A DNA stretch of 64,000 nucleotides from Cruorifilaria tuberocauda (GCA_013365365.1 JABVXU010000150.1:1-64000), one strand, 5' to 3'; shown: positions 22,434 to 35,600, numbered from the stretch's first letter. Program-made: numbers and translations. The notes: generated by a model not told the origin, from the sequence alone.

Positions 22434-25400
22434 CATGCATAATTATGCAACTTGCCACACTAAAAGTTTATGATAGCAATTAATTGTTTAATTAATTACC
22501 ATATATCTGATTTCGTTGTAACTTCACGATGGGAAATTAGTTCCGGTGAAGCATAATCAATTGCGCCATAATTCCAAACAGCTGCTTCATCGTTACGTCG
22601 ACTAGAACCAAAATCGATTATCATAAGTCGCGCAACATTACTGATATGAATTAATAAATTCTCCGGCTATAATAAAAGTAGTAAAATCAATAAAATGAAC
22701 GAAATGGATAGAATTTCTTCTTTTTTTTAATGAAAATTTTGATATTAAATTTTGATTTAATAAAAATTTGATATTTGAAAAATTTTTAATTTTTCAAAAA
22801 AAATTTAAAAAATTCGAAATTTGACGAAAAAAAAAATTCTTACTTGAATAGCAAGATGAGCAATTTTTAGGGAATGAAGATATTCTAATGCTAATAAAAG
22901 ATCTTTACTGAATCGTTGAATTAACGCTTCCGAAATATATCCCAAATCTATTATATAGTCTAATAGTTGTGGACCATTTAACCTGTAATATTCACTGGAT
23001 ATTCAATAATAAATTAATGATTGAAGTAATTATTTATCGTAAAACCGTAAAAACTATTTAGTTAGATAATCAAACGAATCCAATCTTAGCTGAAATGCTT
23101 ACAACAACCGGATTACTGTAAATTACAGTAGGCAGATTACTGAAACACTTCAGAGATTGTTTCACAGACAGTGATCGGATTCGAGGAAAAGAGAAATCTA
23201 TTTAGAACAGAAAGGAAAAAACAATGAAAATTAAATGTTGGAAAGAAAATGTTTTATGCTTAATACTTCTTTAAAGATCTGCAATGTTGATATATGTATT
23301 CACTGAAAAAGTTTTTTGATAACTTTATTAATTGAAACTGAAATTCATATAGCATTATACTTAGTTTTATTTTCAGTTAATAACTATACTGGAAAAACTA
23401 TTCCAAATAAACTTCGTAAGCTAATTGAACTAATCGATTTCAATAACACTTAATACATTTTCAGAATGATAATTAATTCTTCCAATAATTAAAATCTCAT
23501 ACCATTGCATAATTATGATTAGCTGATTGTTCATTTTAATAACTTTACGATAAGCAACAATGTTACGATGTTGAATAGAACGCATAATATTTATTTCACG
23601 TTCAACATCTTCCCAATCAATTTCATTTCGCGTAAATTTACGTTTAAAACATTTTGCTGCGTATTGTTTCCTGTCACTTTTACGTATTACTTCTTTCACG
23701 TCCGCAAATTTTCCTTTGTATACAATGCGAGTAATGGTATAATTTTCTGCATACGTTGCTTCATCAATATATTCTGTCTAATAAATTATTAAAATGTAAT
23801 TCAAGGAGAAATCAAAAATAATGAGAAGTATAATAAATAAGTAAAATGCTTTTATTATACGTGGAAAATAGCTTATATACGTAAGCTTATATAATATAAG
23901 GTGCAGTATGAAATAGGTAGTAAAGCTAAATATAAGTTAAGAACTAAGGTAATATTCGAAACAAACAACAAATTTGCTATTTTAAAGTAATAATTAGAGA
24001 ATAAAAGAAGCAATTACTTTAGTATTGATATCATCGAATGTGATCGATGATAACGAAGAAGCCAGATTTAAGTTAACTTTAACAGTTGATCCAGTTTTAC
24101 CCTTGAAATATTCATTGAAAGCATAAATACGAAAAGCATAGAAAGCAGTTTTGAGATGTGTGATAACAGTTGACGTACCAGTAATACCTTCCATTGCTAT
24201 CTTGTAATCAGTCATATCTGCAAAAATACTTGATAATTCAACTGATCCATAATTATAATATGATGTATAAATTTTGATTTCATATTTTATATTCATGATT
24301 AAATTTATTTTCATGATTGTTTTCAATCATGATTATATCCATTAAATTTATTTTAGTAAAATTTATTCATGATCATATTGATTAAATTTATTTTAGCAAT
24401 ACTTATTACTAACACTATAGCGTAACTACGTGTGTTTAACAAGTGAAAAACAAAAAACAAAAAAGGAAAAAAATATAAACCAACACAAAAGACATAAAAA
24501 AGAGGTTAGTATATTTTTTTAATGGTAATTTTATGGCCTTATTTGTTATGTTAACTAACCATTCTATGGCCTTATTTGTTATTCGCTGGTAATTCTATGG
24601 CCTTAGTTGTTATGTTGTCTCATGGTTATACTTCTGTCTTAATGTTTTATTTTGTTGGTAAGTTTTATCATTTTTTTAATCGTTTATTCATTTATTATTT
24701 TTCTGGAGCTCGCTTAATTTATTATTATTTGCATGGTTAATTTGATGTTAATCTTATGTTGTCAGATTTTGATTAAAAATTTTATTGTTTTGTTTTTTTT
24801 TTCTCTTTTTTCCTTTAATTATGTTTTTCTTCTTTCAAGGATTATTATATTGATAAGTTATATTCTTATAAGTATGGTTTTGATTTTTTTAGTTTTTTTG
24901 TTTTGCTTTGTTTTTAATTTGGTTTTTTCTATTGTTTTGTTGTTTGTGATTCGTGAGTTAGAAGTTGTAATTTTTTGTTAATTGCACTTTTGTTTTTGTT
25001 TTTTAGCGAATGTTTATTTGTAATCGTGATTGTGTTGTCAATTATTATGTTTTTTTTCTTTATTTTTCTTTTTTTGTAGTTTTTTGGATTTGAATTCTTT
25101 GAAAAGTTGTGTTATTATGTGCCCCCTTCCCCCCTCCCCCCCCCCGCGGTATCTTATTTATGGGTTCTTATATTCCTTAGGGACGTTCATGTTTGATATC
25201 CTTATTTTTTCGTTTAAGTTTTTTTGAGTTATATTTTATGAGTTATAATTTTGAGTTATATTTTTTGAGTTCAAAGCGGAATTGCAATCATTATATCAGA
25301 TCAAAAAAACTGTCGATTATCGTAATCCAAGCAGTAGTATGACATTTATTCGAATTGTTTCTAGGTTTATCTGATAAATATAAACTTTTTTTGCTTCCTT

Positions 25401-28027
25401 GAAAAAATTAAAATATTTCTAGGCTATATGTTAAAGGAAAGAAAAAAACGAATAGGTGTAATAATTCCGATGTTAATGAAAAAAGTGAATTTTAAATTTT
25501 AAAGTGAATTATAATTAGTATATTGATCATAATATTATTAGAACCTAAATTTGTTATAAAAATTTTACCTATTCGTTTATATTCTACAACATAGTGGAGA
25601 TGTTTTGAATTACCATTTCGTGCATTTTTCCACTGTAATAAAACGTTATTTCGATTAATTGCTTTACATGTCGTTATATTGGTTACACCAGGCGGTACGA
25701 TTATCGTAATCCAAGCAACAGTATGACATTTACCGTATACATTTTCAGCTTGAACCCAATACTGTCCACTATCTTCTTCCACGCATTTTTTCAATGTTAA
25801 TATTGAACAACTTTCTTTATTTGTCTGCAAAAACAAAAAAAAAAACTTACAACAATTATTAACTTACCTACAACAAAATTAGTTCTTAACTCACAACAAT
25901 ATAAAGCACAAAAATCTTTCGTTCCCCTTTTTTTTAATTTGATGATTATCTGAATCTGATGAATTTGATAACTGTAGAATACGATATAAGATATATGTAG
26001 ACTACGATATTACTTATATTATACGACATTATGCAATATGAAAAATGAATTATAATATGAATGATTAATAATAACAATGTAAAATAAAGGTATTAATAGA
26101 AAAAAAAATTCAAAAGTTATAATTCAATATTCAAGATAATTATTTTAACGATCTAAGATATATATCTCAATAAATTTAAGAAAAATTGATCCTTGACTCA
26201 ATGAAGAAAATTTATATGAAATCATTTTAAGAAACTTTCCAGTATAAAAATATAAAAACATTGAAAGTATATAAGTACATAAGAAAAACATTTAAATTAT
26301 AAAAATATTTAAAAGGTTATCATTAAAATTTTATTAAAATTGAAAAAATGTCAAAATATCATTCTTTTTTTTTTTTGATTTCATTTTTAATCAAATTTAA
26401 AAAAAATAATTTTTTTTTCATTCAATAATTTCATCGTGATTATAAAGGTTGATTATTAATTTTGAATTAATAATAAATTAAACGAAAAAGAAGTTTTGCT
26501 TACTTACGGTAATTTCATATTGACGTTTAGCTGTAATGACTGGACCACGCCAAGTAACCGTATATGATTCTTCCGAGAAAAATTTACATGATAAGTTTAT
26601 TTTTTCGCCCAATTTTATCGTCATATCTTGTAAAGGTTCAATACAAATTGGTCGTTTATGTGATGAAGAAGATAACAATGGGAATGATTCGTTTTGTACA
26701 GGTAGAAATGATAATAAATCAGTTAGATAGGAAATATTATTTAATAAATTAGATGGATTATTTTTAAAAATTATTGTTTGACCAGAATCCACTAAATGAT
26801 ACCATTTCCGACGATATCTGAAGATTAAATGATAATTAATTTATCATATCATCATATCGTTTCTTCCTTTTCCTTTATTTCAAAAAACTTAAAAAAAAAA
26901 TTTTTAATGAAGATTAAACCCACAAAAATGTTATACTTACTTTATTAAATTAATATTAGTTAATGAAGGTTTCAATTATAATAGTTAACTTTTCGAGGAA
27001 ATATATTAATGTATCTTTTGCAATAATATAAAGAAGGATTAATTATATCACTTCAACTGCACGAAACTTAATTCTTAACTTACTTACAACAAAATTAATT
27101 CTTAACTTACAATAATATAAAGCACAATTAATAATAATAATAACTAGCAATAATGAGTAATAATAATTAATTAATTATAATAATAAGTAATAATAGTGAT
27201 AATAATTGTAATAATAATAGATAATTGTTAACTGTTCTAAATAAACATGTTATGATCAATATTCATGAATTCAGACCGGAAGAAAGCTTTTCGTTTAAAG
27301 TCATTAACAATAATTACTAAAACTAAGATAATGAGGCACTTTATTATTACAGCCTAGGCCAATAATAGATTCTTTCAAACTTTGTAAAGTAACATTACAG
27401 GGTGAGTATGAAGATATGACATTATAGAACAAACCTGATTTGTTGAGCGAAATTATCACCTGGCACCGTATTCAAATCCAGAAAATAAGTCGGAATATAA
27501 CCTTGCTTGCCATCTTTCTTCTCAACTTTTGCATATCCTTTCTTATCAATAGTTAGAATTCTCACCTGTATGAGATTCATAGCTTATCAATGCATAATTC
27601 AAAATATCCATTCATTATTACGAATTGCTACGTAGTGATTACGTATGAGATATAAGATTACACGTATTTCACGTTGTATTGGATTACTAATTAGGTTGTA
27701 TCATTTTATCCCAAATAATCACTCTTAATCATCAGTTTACTCTTAATCTTAATCTTAATTACTCTTAGTCAGTATTCGTTTATTTTTAGAATCATTTTAA
27801 TTCATTAGCAATGAATCAACTTAAGTCAACTAAATTTCCGGACAAAATATTAAAAGTAAATATTAATTAAATTTTGTTAGATAGTAATTAGTGAATTTTT
27901 TCAATTCAACAAAAATGACCTTTTCACCCCGATGGCCACTAATCTGCTTCTTTTTTACAGCACTAAATGAAGAATTCATTACAGCATGCACCTCCTCTTT
28001 ACATTCATCCCACATCGATGACTGTTC
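20841..28027 (-). CDS. unc-73: UNC-73/Trio C-terminal block: SH3-like, Ig, FN3 and pseudokinase domains
   Basis: Matches the C-terminal module of Trio/Kalirin in domain order. Exons: 28027-27920, 27565-27435, 26817-26508, 25824-25569, 24217-24018, 23777-23503, 22982-22844, 22666-22500, 21942-21760, 21381-21335 and 20956-20841, all in phase; 639 aa if it starts at the ATG at 28015. Domains: SH3-like (VHAVMNSSFSAV to KQGYIPTYFLDL); Ig (INLSCKFF, VTWRGP, EEDSGQYWVQAEN); FN3 (VLLQWKN, YVVEYKRIG, AFRIYAFNEY); then kinase-like. The kinase part keeps the VAIK-type Lys (YAAKCF), the alpha-C Glu (VEREINIM), DFG (MIIDFGSS) and DIWSFGIVLYML. It has lost the HRD Asp and following Lys (AHLAIQPENLL) and has a weak glycine loop (VYKGKFADV). 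The end, LVDYLEDYIEQRKKQL, resembles the Trio tail helix. It may be part of a long UNC-73 isoform or a separate transcript; see findings. Confidence 0.85.
22016..22133. repeat. ATT trinucleotide low-complexity tract
   Basis: Imperfect (ATT)n run in the kinase-domain intron; a simple repeat with no other content. Confidence 0.85.
22401..22434. repeat. TA dinucleotide repeat
   Basis: A (TA)n run of about 28 nt in the intron after kinase exon 22666-22500. Confidence 0.85.
24525..24625. repeat. Three imperfect copies of an atggccttatttgttat unit
   Basis: The unit recurs three times within about 100 bp in the intron that splits the FN3 domain. Followed (24640-25260) by a stretch strongly biased to T and G on the plus strand. 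Confidence 0.75.
25120..25148. repeat. C-rich tract (G-runs on the transcribed sense strand)
   Basis: Plus strand has runs of C (5, 6 and about 11) broken by T's and ending in cgcgg, in a region otherwise almost free of C. The minus-strand pre-mRNA would carry G-runs. Confidence 0.8.
25314..25348 (-). pseudogene. Partial copy of an Ig-domain exon fragment within the FN3 intron
   Basis: This 35-bp stretch matches 25698-25732, part of exon 25824-25569, with two mismatches by eye. The original encodes the stretch around CHTVAWITIIV. The copy lies in the next intron and has no splice signals around it. Confidence 0.75.
25861..25910. repeat. 50-bp direct repeat, copy 1
   Basis: Matches 27077-27126 at about 46 of 50 positions by eye (shared core acaacaaaatta). 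It lies just upstream (in gene sense) of exon 25824-25569, while copy 2 lies in the intron before exon 26817-26508. Confidence 0.75.
27077..27126. repeat. 50-bp direct repeat, copy 2
   Basis: Partner of 25861-25910. The two copies flank the first Ig exon. Confidence 0.75.
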
Positions 28028-28037
28028 CTAAAAATCA
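28028..28037 (-). promoter_or_regulatory. Acceptor before the SH3-like exon; possible trans-splice site
   Basis: Minus strand reads atgatttttag, followed after 12 nt by an in-frame ATG at 28015. It works equally as a cis acceptor or as a spliced-leader site. The lack of a phase-compatible upstream donor makes the second reading attractive. Confidence 0.4.
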
Positions 28038-31000
28038 TTTCAAATAATTGAGTAATTGAAATGAATAAATGAAATAAATGAAAATAATTGAAAAATTCAA
28101 AAGACTTATTTTTCAATTTCCTTTAAATTTCCAAAAAAAAATATCTCGTTTTAATTATATTATTAATATTAAACAAATTTCATTATATATTAGTTAAAAT
28201 GAAGTTGATCCAACTCAACTTATCATGAATCTCTTCAACTTCTTGAAATTTCCGAATAGAATATCTCACATTAATTATTGTTAATATTAATCAAATTCCA
28301 TAATATAGGAGTTAACATATAACTTAATTTATATAGGAAAATATAAAGTAAGAAAAAAAAAGCATAATAATAACAAACCTTAAATAGTAGCAAAATCAAA
28401 GTAATTATTTCTAACTACAATCTGACTTTAAAAAATCGTATTTTAGTATTGTTCTCTTCCAAATAATCACTTAAAATTATTCTCTTATGCTAAATTATCT
28501 ATATTAGGAAGTGAAATGGAGAATAATTTTAAGATATTTAACCGTTATATAAATTTTTAACGATAAATAAGCTATATAACAGTATGATAAGTTTAAATCA
28601 TTCCAACAAATAATCAGCAAAATGATGATTCCACATTCCTACCGTGATATCCTAATTAATTTATAAATATCCCATCAGACTATTATCACTTATTTAAATC
28701 AGTTAACTTTGATCAGATAGTAACTCTTTAATCTTGCATAAACTTCCGATAATATGCCCCATAATTGATGAAAATGAATTTTTCGAAATTTCAATTGAAA
28801 TATCACAATGAATTAAAATAGTCCATTTCAGAATCATTCGTAGAATAAATCAAAATCATTTTTCGAATCATAATTTCTATTAAATATTAAATTTAAAAGA
28901 AAGAATTCCTTAAAATTTCAAATTAATAGGAGAATAAATTCATCATTTTTTTCGATAGCATTTATAAAAAACAATAAAACAATGAACAATAAACCAAAAA
29001 CGATAAACAATAAGATAAACAAAAATATAATAAACAAGATAAAACAGATAAATAAATAAACAAAAGAAAAAGTTTAAAGTGTAAAAAAAAAAACGTATAT
29101 AAACGTGTAAAAATCAAAATCAACTAATATAAAGCTAACCGATATTGTTCCAATCGACATATTTTCCGAAATTCAATCAATTCCTTTCCGGTTTCAATAA
29201 ACTTTTCAAGTTTCAATTATTCATCTAAGCCGTTGTTGTCGTCATTTCATCAACAATGCCTGAACAACTGCCAAAAGCTAAAAGCAAAACGAATAAGTTT
29301 ATTAGCATTTCATTCTCAACACAAAATGCTATTATCACTTAAAATCTCTCTATTATCATCTAAATCTCTATCACAATTGACATTATTTCAATATTTACTC
29401 ATTAAGAGGAAACAAGAAAAACGAACTCTTTTATATCTAACTTTTATGAGAGGGAGAGAGAGTGAGTGAAAAAAAAAATAACATGACAATTAATGAAATA
29501 ATGTTTTGAACAAATTTCACTCACTCATAGGTATTTTTCTCATCCAACAATTAATCAGTGGTCCGTAGGAAATCATTCATCACTTGCAATCTTTTGTTTG
29601 TCGGATAATTTTCCTCTTATCTGTCAAAAATTATTCACTTCAATCTTCTTTCAATCATTAAATTTATCAAATTGAAAATTAACGATTATCAAAAGTTATC
29701 ACAATTAAAACTAAAATTTACTAGTATTTACTACTATATCAGTTTACTAGTATGTCAATTTACCAGTATATCAGTTTGAATAACCTATAAGTATTTGAGA
29801 CTAACTAACTAGCAAATCTCGAATGATCCTAGTAACTATTTATTAATAATTACTTTATTAATGAGTATAGGATTAAGAAGGTGTTGCAAGTAAATTAAAA
29901 TTTCGTAAACGATCGCATGTATCTGATAACTATATCAAATTCAAATGATGACAAGTTGCATTTCTTCTTTGTATCGAAAACGATCAGTAGTAATTTCTCG
30001 ATTCCAGAAATTCCTACTGACCTTCATATATTACTCTTTCTTACTTTTTCTTTTATTACTTCTTTTTTTGATAGTAACTTGTTAGTAATAGTGTTATATT
30101 GTAAATTAAATTTTGACAAATCGGAATTCATTTCACGTCCAATAAATAACGTTCCACGTATGGCAAATTATTTGTGATGCAACTAACAAATAACTTTTGA
30201 ATAATTCAAAAAGCAATATTTATTACGGCTGCGAAAACAACAATTCTAAAAAGCAAAATATGAAGAAAAAAAACATCAGAGATCAAGGAAAAAAAATACT
30301 TAAAAGATTTTGTCGATAAATTTCTTCTTCCCAAGAAAAATTTTCATTTTTGCAAAATTTAAAAGTCAGCAAAAAAAGAAGTTAAGAGTTGGGAAGGAAA
30401 GACAGGAAAGAGGAGATGATGGAAGTGAGGAAGCTTGATAAAGGAAGAAGGAGCACAAAATAGGATTTAAATTACTTCGGCAAAAAAACTAGGCACCTAA
30501 TGATAAATGAATTTAAAAAATTGTTCACTTTTTCATAAACATCAGTATATTTTATTTTTTTTCTGGGAGCTTCATTTATTTCATTTGTAAGCATCAAATG
30601 GTGAATAATAAAAAAAACCGGAACCGGAAAAGATTAGCACTGCATGCAATCTCAATAAATCAAATCATTAAAACAATAATTCAACAATGAATAATAATGA
30701 AAGAGAGAAAAAGGAAGAGAGACAAAAAAAGGAAATAATTCTTGTACATGAATGATTAAGATGATAATAATAAATTATACAATACTTCGATGTATTTTAT
30801 CGTATTTCTATTTTCATTTTTTCCTTGCTTTTCTTTTTTTTTTGTGTTTCTCCTCGAAATAATTTATGATCATTTTTTAATTCTATACACCTAAACATAT
30901 ATGTATCAATGAATGAAATAAATAAAACATGGAAACAAATGAATCAGTTCCCCTCTCATAATCATAATCAAATTAGAAGCCTAAAAAAAGAAAACAAGTA

Positions 31001-32656
31001 ATAAATATCAATAATATTTGCACTAATTTTATATCTAAAATAATATAAAATTATTTTTATCACATTTATTTATGCCAATTGCTGCAATTTTGATGAATGA
31101 TAAAAGAGGAAAGAAAATGAAAATTTCGATGATTATTTGATTTATAGAAAAATTCCCGGTATAATTGCAAAAAATCAATAATATTTGAGCAATAAAAAAA
31201 AAATAAATAAAATTATGAAGGAATAATTCAACAGATACTGTTGGATATTTAAAATTTCTAATTTTTTCCTTGCCTATCTCAAAATCAGCAGCAATATTGA
31301 GAATAGTATGTTTTTTTTTAAATTGTATATAAGCTCATTTATTGAATAAAGAAAGAAAAAAGAACGTACAGATAAAAATGCGTAAGAAATTTTTACAAAT
31401 AATAATATATACAGAGCTCTTTTTTCTCTTCCTCTTTTCGTTCTATTAAATCAGATTGAGTGAAACAAAAGCAGTAAAACTGATATCGAGGCGTAAAAAT
31501 CAAAAGAAATTATCTAAAAATGAGTGTGAAATAAAAAAAAAATACGGAGTAAACAGTAACTAGGGAAATTCAAGAAAATTCACGTCAAAATTTGTCTAAA
31601 GTAAGTTTATAAATTGAAATGGCACTGATTTAAATAAAGTGATAGGATGAATGAGGAAGAAAAATGACTATTAATAATACAAAAAAAAAACGAAACACCG
31701 GTTTAATTTTGGATGCAAACTTCAAAATCTAGAATTTTTTTTAAAAACCGCAATAATCAATTAACTTTATTTACACGTATAAAAGAAAAAGTTTGTTGCT
31801 AACTGTATCCAGCGTCCAAATTATATATATAAGCGAATTTAAATCGAGCAATAAATTAAAAACAAATACGACTGCTTACACCTTTCATTAATTTAGTGAT
31901 GCAATTAAATTAAATCAAAACGTTTTCATATCTTCGTAACAAATGCTGGCATCCAAATTGTATAAATTAACTCATATACAATAGCTTTTCATAATAAATA
32001 CCGTATAACAAAAAAATTCATTCGAAGAATAAATTGATATCAATACACTAGTGAATGAAAAAAAAAGCTGCCAAGTGTAAATACAAAGGAAAGAGAGTTC
32101 CGAGGAATTTCTTCTTATGGCTTGAAATTTCACCTTATTGGTTCTCATGGCTTGAAAAATTTTTGCAATTCCAGTTCAGTCTTTGTTGCATATCACCAAA
32201 AAAACAAAACAAAAAAAAATTTTTTCCCTTCATCTCATTGTAAATGACAAATCAATAGTGCTACATATTGCTAAACAATTTTGTTCAAAGAAAATTTTTT
32301 CTTGAAAATTCTCAAAGAAAATTTCAATAGACTTTACATCAATTATTGCTAACGAAATGAACAACAATTTCCATCTAACTTTTTTTCCATTGAAAAAAAC
32401 CCAGAAAAGTCATTTATAGAAAAAAGTCAATTTGGTATCTTAAAAAGCCACTTGAATAACGAAAAAATTATGAAAGAAAAAAAAGTTGACTGCACTGTTC
32501 GGAAAAATCTGTTAAATAATCCAGACGATTTGCTGGAATTATTGGCAAACAGATTCATTAATCTCTAAAATTAATTAATTTTTAGAGGACGGAAATGTAA
32601 CTAAAGGCTGATAACATCCATTCTTCGTTCTTTGATTGTTCCAGCATCTCTTCCTG
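28028..32656 (-). other. 4.6-kb spacer between the PH2 block and the Ig/pseudokinase block
   Basis: Very A/T-rich with many homopolymer runs. One short minus-strand stretch at about 29139-29203 (FIETGKELIEFRKICRLEQY) is open and helix-like with a possible donor, but its phases fit neither neighbour. Nothing else coding was seen. It may contain the 3' UTR of the short isoform and a promoter for the downstream block. Confidence 0.45.
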
Positions 32657-35600
32657 TTATTTTAATTTACTTATTGCTGCTGACTTGTTAGTATTTGCTG
32701 GACTCATTTTCTTTCCAAAACCAAACAATTTTGATGATTTTGTCGATGAATTGCCCTTCGATGATAATGCTTGGGAGCTGGAATTTTGATGCAAGGAAGA
32801 TGAAGCACCTGAAGAACTGTGACTGCTTTCTTTACTTTTACCCGTTAATCGAGGAAACAACGTCTTCTTCTTATCCGTTTCTTCCCTGAAATCGTAAAAA
32901 GTAAACGAAAAATAGAGACGAAAATGAAAACAATTACAACTCAACAAAAATATCAAAAAATTATGCTTAAAAAAGCACCGAATGTATATATATCATTACT
33001 AATACCATACCCAATCATCAGAAGTAATAAAAGAATTCATTATATAGATTATAACTTTCCATCCTAAATGAGAATGAAATATAAAACAAAAGAAATATAT
33101 CAACTAAGTATTCCAAAATTTGTTAGAAAAAAACATAATTTGTAATTCACCATGACTTATAATTATAAGAAGCATATTTATCTAAGAAATTTTCAAAAAT
33201 CAGTTCATAGATAGTTTACTATCTTGTGTGTAAATCTACTGGTTTCTTGCCACTAATTTACTATTATTTAGTTGATTGTAACAACAAATATTCGATATTA
33301 TTGTGATCAAGTTTCAAAAAGAAAAAGAGATAAGTAGTATTGGCATTTAGAAACTACATTCTGTAGAAAAGAGAGAGAGAGAAATAAAGCTTACAATGAC
33401 AATGAATTGATACTTCCAGCAAGCTGATTTTGATAACGTTTGGGATCTACCAAAGCTGCTAAAAGTGTTTTTTGTTGATCTAACTGACTGTTTATTTTCG
33501 AAATCCACTCATTTTTTTCCTCCATTGTATTAGCTTGTGCTAAGAATGCATTCGGTTGGACTGGATCACTACTCTTCAGGATGAAACGTAACGGTTCATC
33601 AGGAACATTTGCTTGTAATACCATCTAAACACAAATTAAAATTTCCCCATCTGATAATTTATGCACAGAAAAATTGGTGAGTTTGCATAAACTTACCTTA
33701 TTAACCATAATTTGACTTTTAAAGATATATGTAGGATTGCCAAATTCTTTCTTCGGTAAAATACAATCGGCAATAATTGCAGATTGCTCAAACAGAAATA
33801 TTCGCCTATCTTTTCCTTTGAAAGGCTGTGATGGAGCATTATCTGAGATTGCCACTGTACCCTGAAATTCTTTCGGTCTAAGAGAAAAAAATTTGCAAAA
33901 ATTTTCCAGCGTTACATACGTTGTGTAAACATGAATTGGTACTAGCATATTATCCACTTTAAAATTACATAAATTATCAGAGGCGAATGCTTAATGCTAA
34001 ACTACTTATGCATTTATCGATATCCGTGATTTTCTAGAAAGATTAAATAGAATCAACCTGATATATTAATTTCCCTTGAGCATTTAAATTTCCATCAAAA
34101 TTTTGCAATCGGCCAACTTGCATCATATCATCGCATGCTTTCGGCACTACATGCATCACCTACAAAACAAAATCCATAATTCTTCCCCAGTTTTATCATC
34201 ATGATTGCATGTGCGCCATCTAGTATTGCTCCACATAGGAATAAAAGTAAAATAATGGCTTGATTTTTGAGCACCTAACTAAACAAAAATATCTGATTTA
34301 CATCTTCTGATTTAAGCTGCCTATGCTTTGTATCAAAGAAAAAACAAATCTTAAAATCTTATTATACTCGGATTAAATAAGAAAAAAAGCAACATTTGAA
34401 CTTTATAAACATAACTTTGTCTACAAACAATTTCCTAAGAGCCGGTGCTAACTCATTAAATAAACAGACGAACTTGAAGAGCTTTTTCCAGAATATCCAC
34501 TCGATCACCCGCTCTTTCCGTATATTTCAAAACATCCTTCATTAGTAACTGATATTTCATTATACGCTGCACTGGTTTGATTAACAAATCACATAGCGCT
34601 ATCTTATGGCCCAATTTCTGTTTTGTTTCAGCGAAAAACTAAAATTTTCAAATTAAATATCCCTTTCACTAATGTTAAAAAAGCTTTTAGTTAGAAACAA
34701 CACTGCAATTTTTTTGAATAAACACATGGTTCAATTAACAAAACATAAAAAACACCTAGAATTCATCAATAAAATTTTGTGCCATTTAAGGATGATTACA
34801 AATAAGGTACTATCATGAGCCATTTACCGAAAACTTGACAATTCTAACCAGGTAATAAATGCTAATTATAAAGCATTTTTAAAGACACTACACATCATTT
34901 TCATTTCGTTATCTATTAAACGACTGCATCATTGGATTTTTTTGCACCAAAATTATTTAAAAAATTCGATTTTAAACTCAAAACGATGACATGACAGATG
35001 ACGAAAAAAAAAGAATTCTAAAAATTCAAACGCGCCTGTTCAAAATCATCTTGTGCCATCAGAAAATCAGATTTTGGCTTGTTTTGACAATATTTCACAT
35101 AATACGTATGTAGCCTTCGTTCCTGAACAAAATAATTATTCTGATACTCTTTCTGATCTACGACCTCAGTTTCAATGGATATTTACATCGTCCAAAAAGA
35201 TGAATAAGTAATAACAAAACTTTTCGATACAACAAAAGCTTTTAAATGCAACCTAATTAAGATGTAAAACTTCCTAATACTCCGCTGTTGTTGTTTTATA
35301 AAGATACAAATTTGAATAATAAATTCAAATCAGTAACTAATGCATAATTATTACTTATTGAAGCAGCAAAAGTAATTACTAAAGTGATGGAAAAATGAGG
35401 GAAAAATGTATGGTGGACAGTGATCGGACAACTAAGGTAAGATGAAGTACGCAAATTTGTGCAAATTACTAAAAATATAAGACGATAAACTTACGTATTT
35501 AACAAAGGCATTACCCGCAGCTTCATAATCTTCAAGGCACTTTTCAATTTCTTTTAAAAACAATCTGCAAAAATAAAAGCGGGAGTGTAGATAATACTGT

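Noticed and set aside
24733..25227. Plus-strand frames rich in Phe/Leu/Ile that resemble membrane proteins
   Set aside because: They arise from the T-rich tract; hydrophobic residues are forced by base composition.
29139..29203. Possible minus-strand exon FIETGKELIEFRKICRLEQY between the two UNC-73 blocks
   Set aside because: Entry and exit phases do not fit the neighbouring exons, so it cannot bridge them as read.
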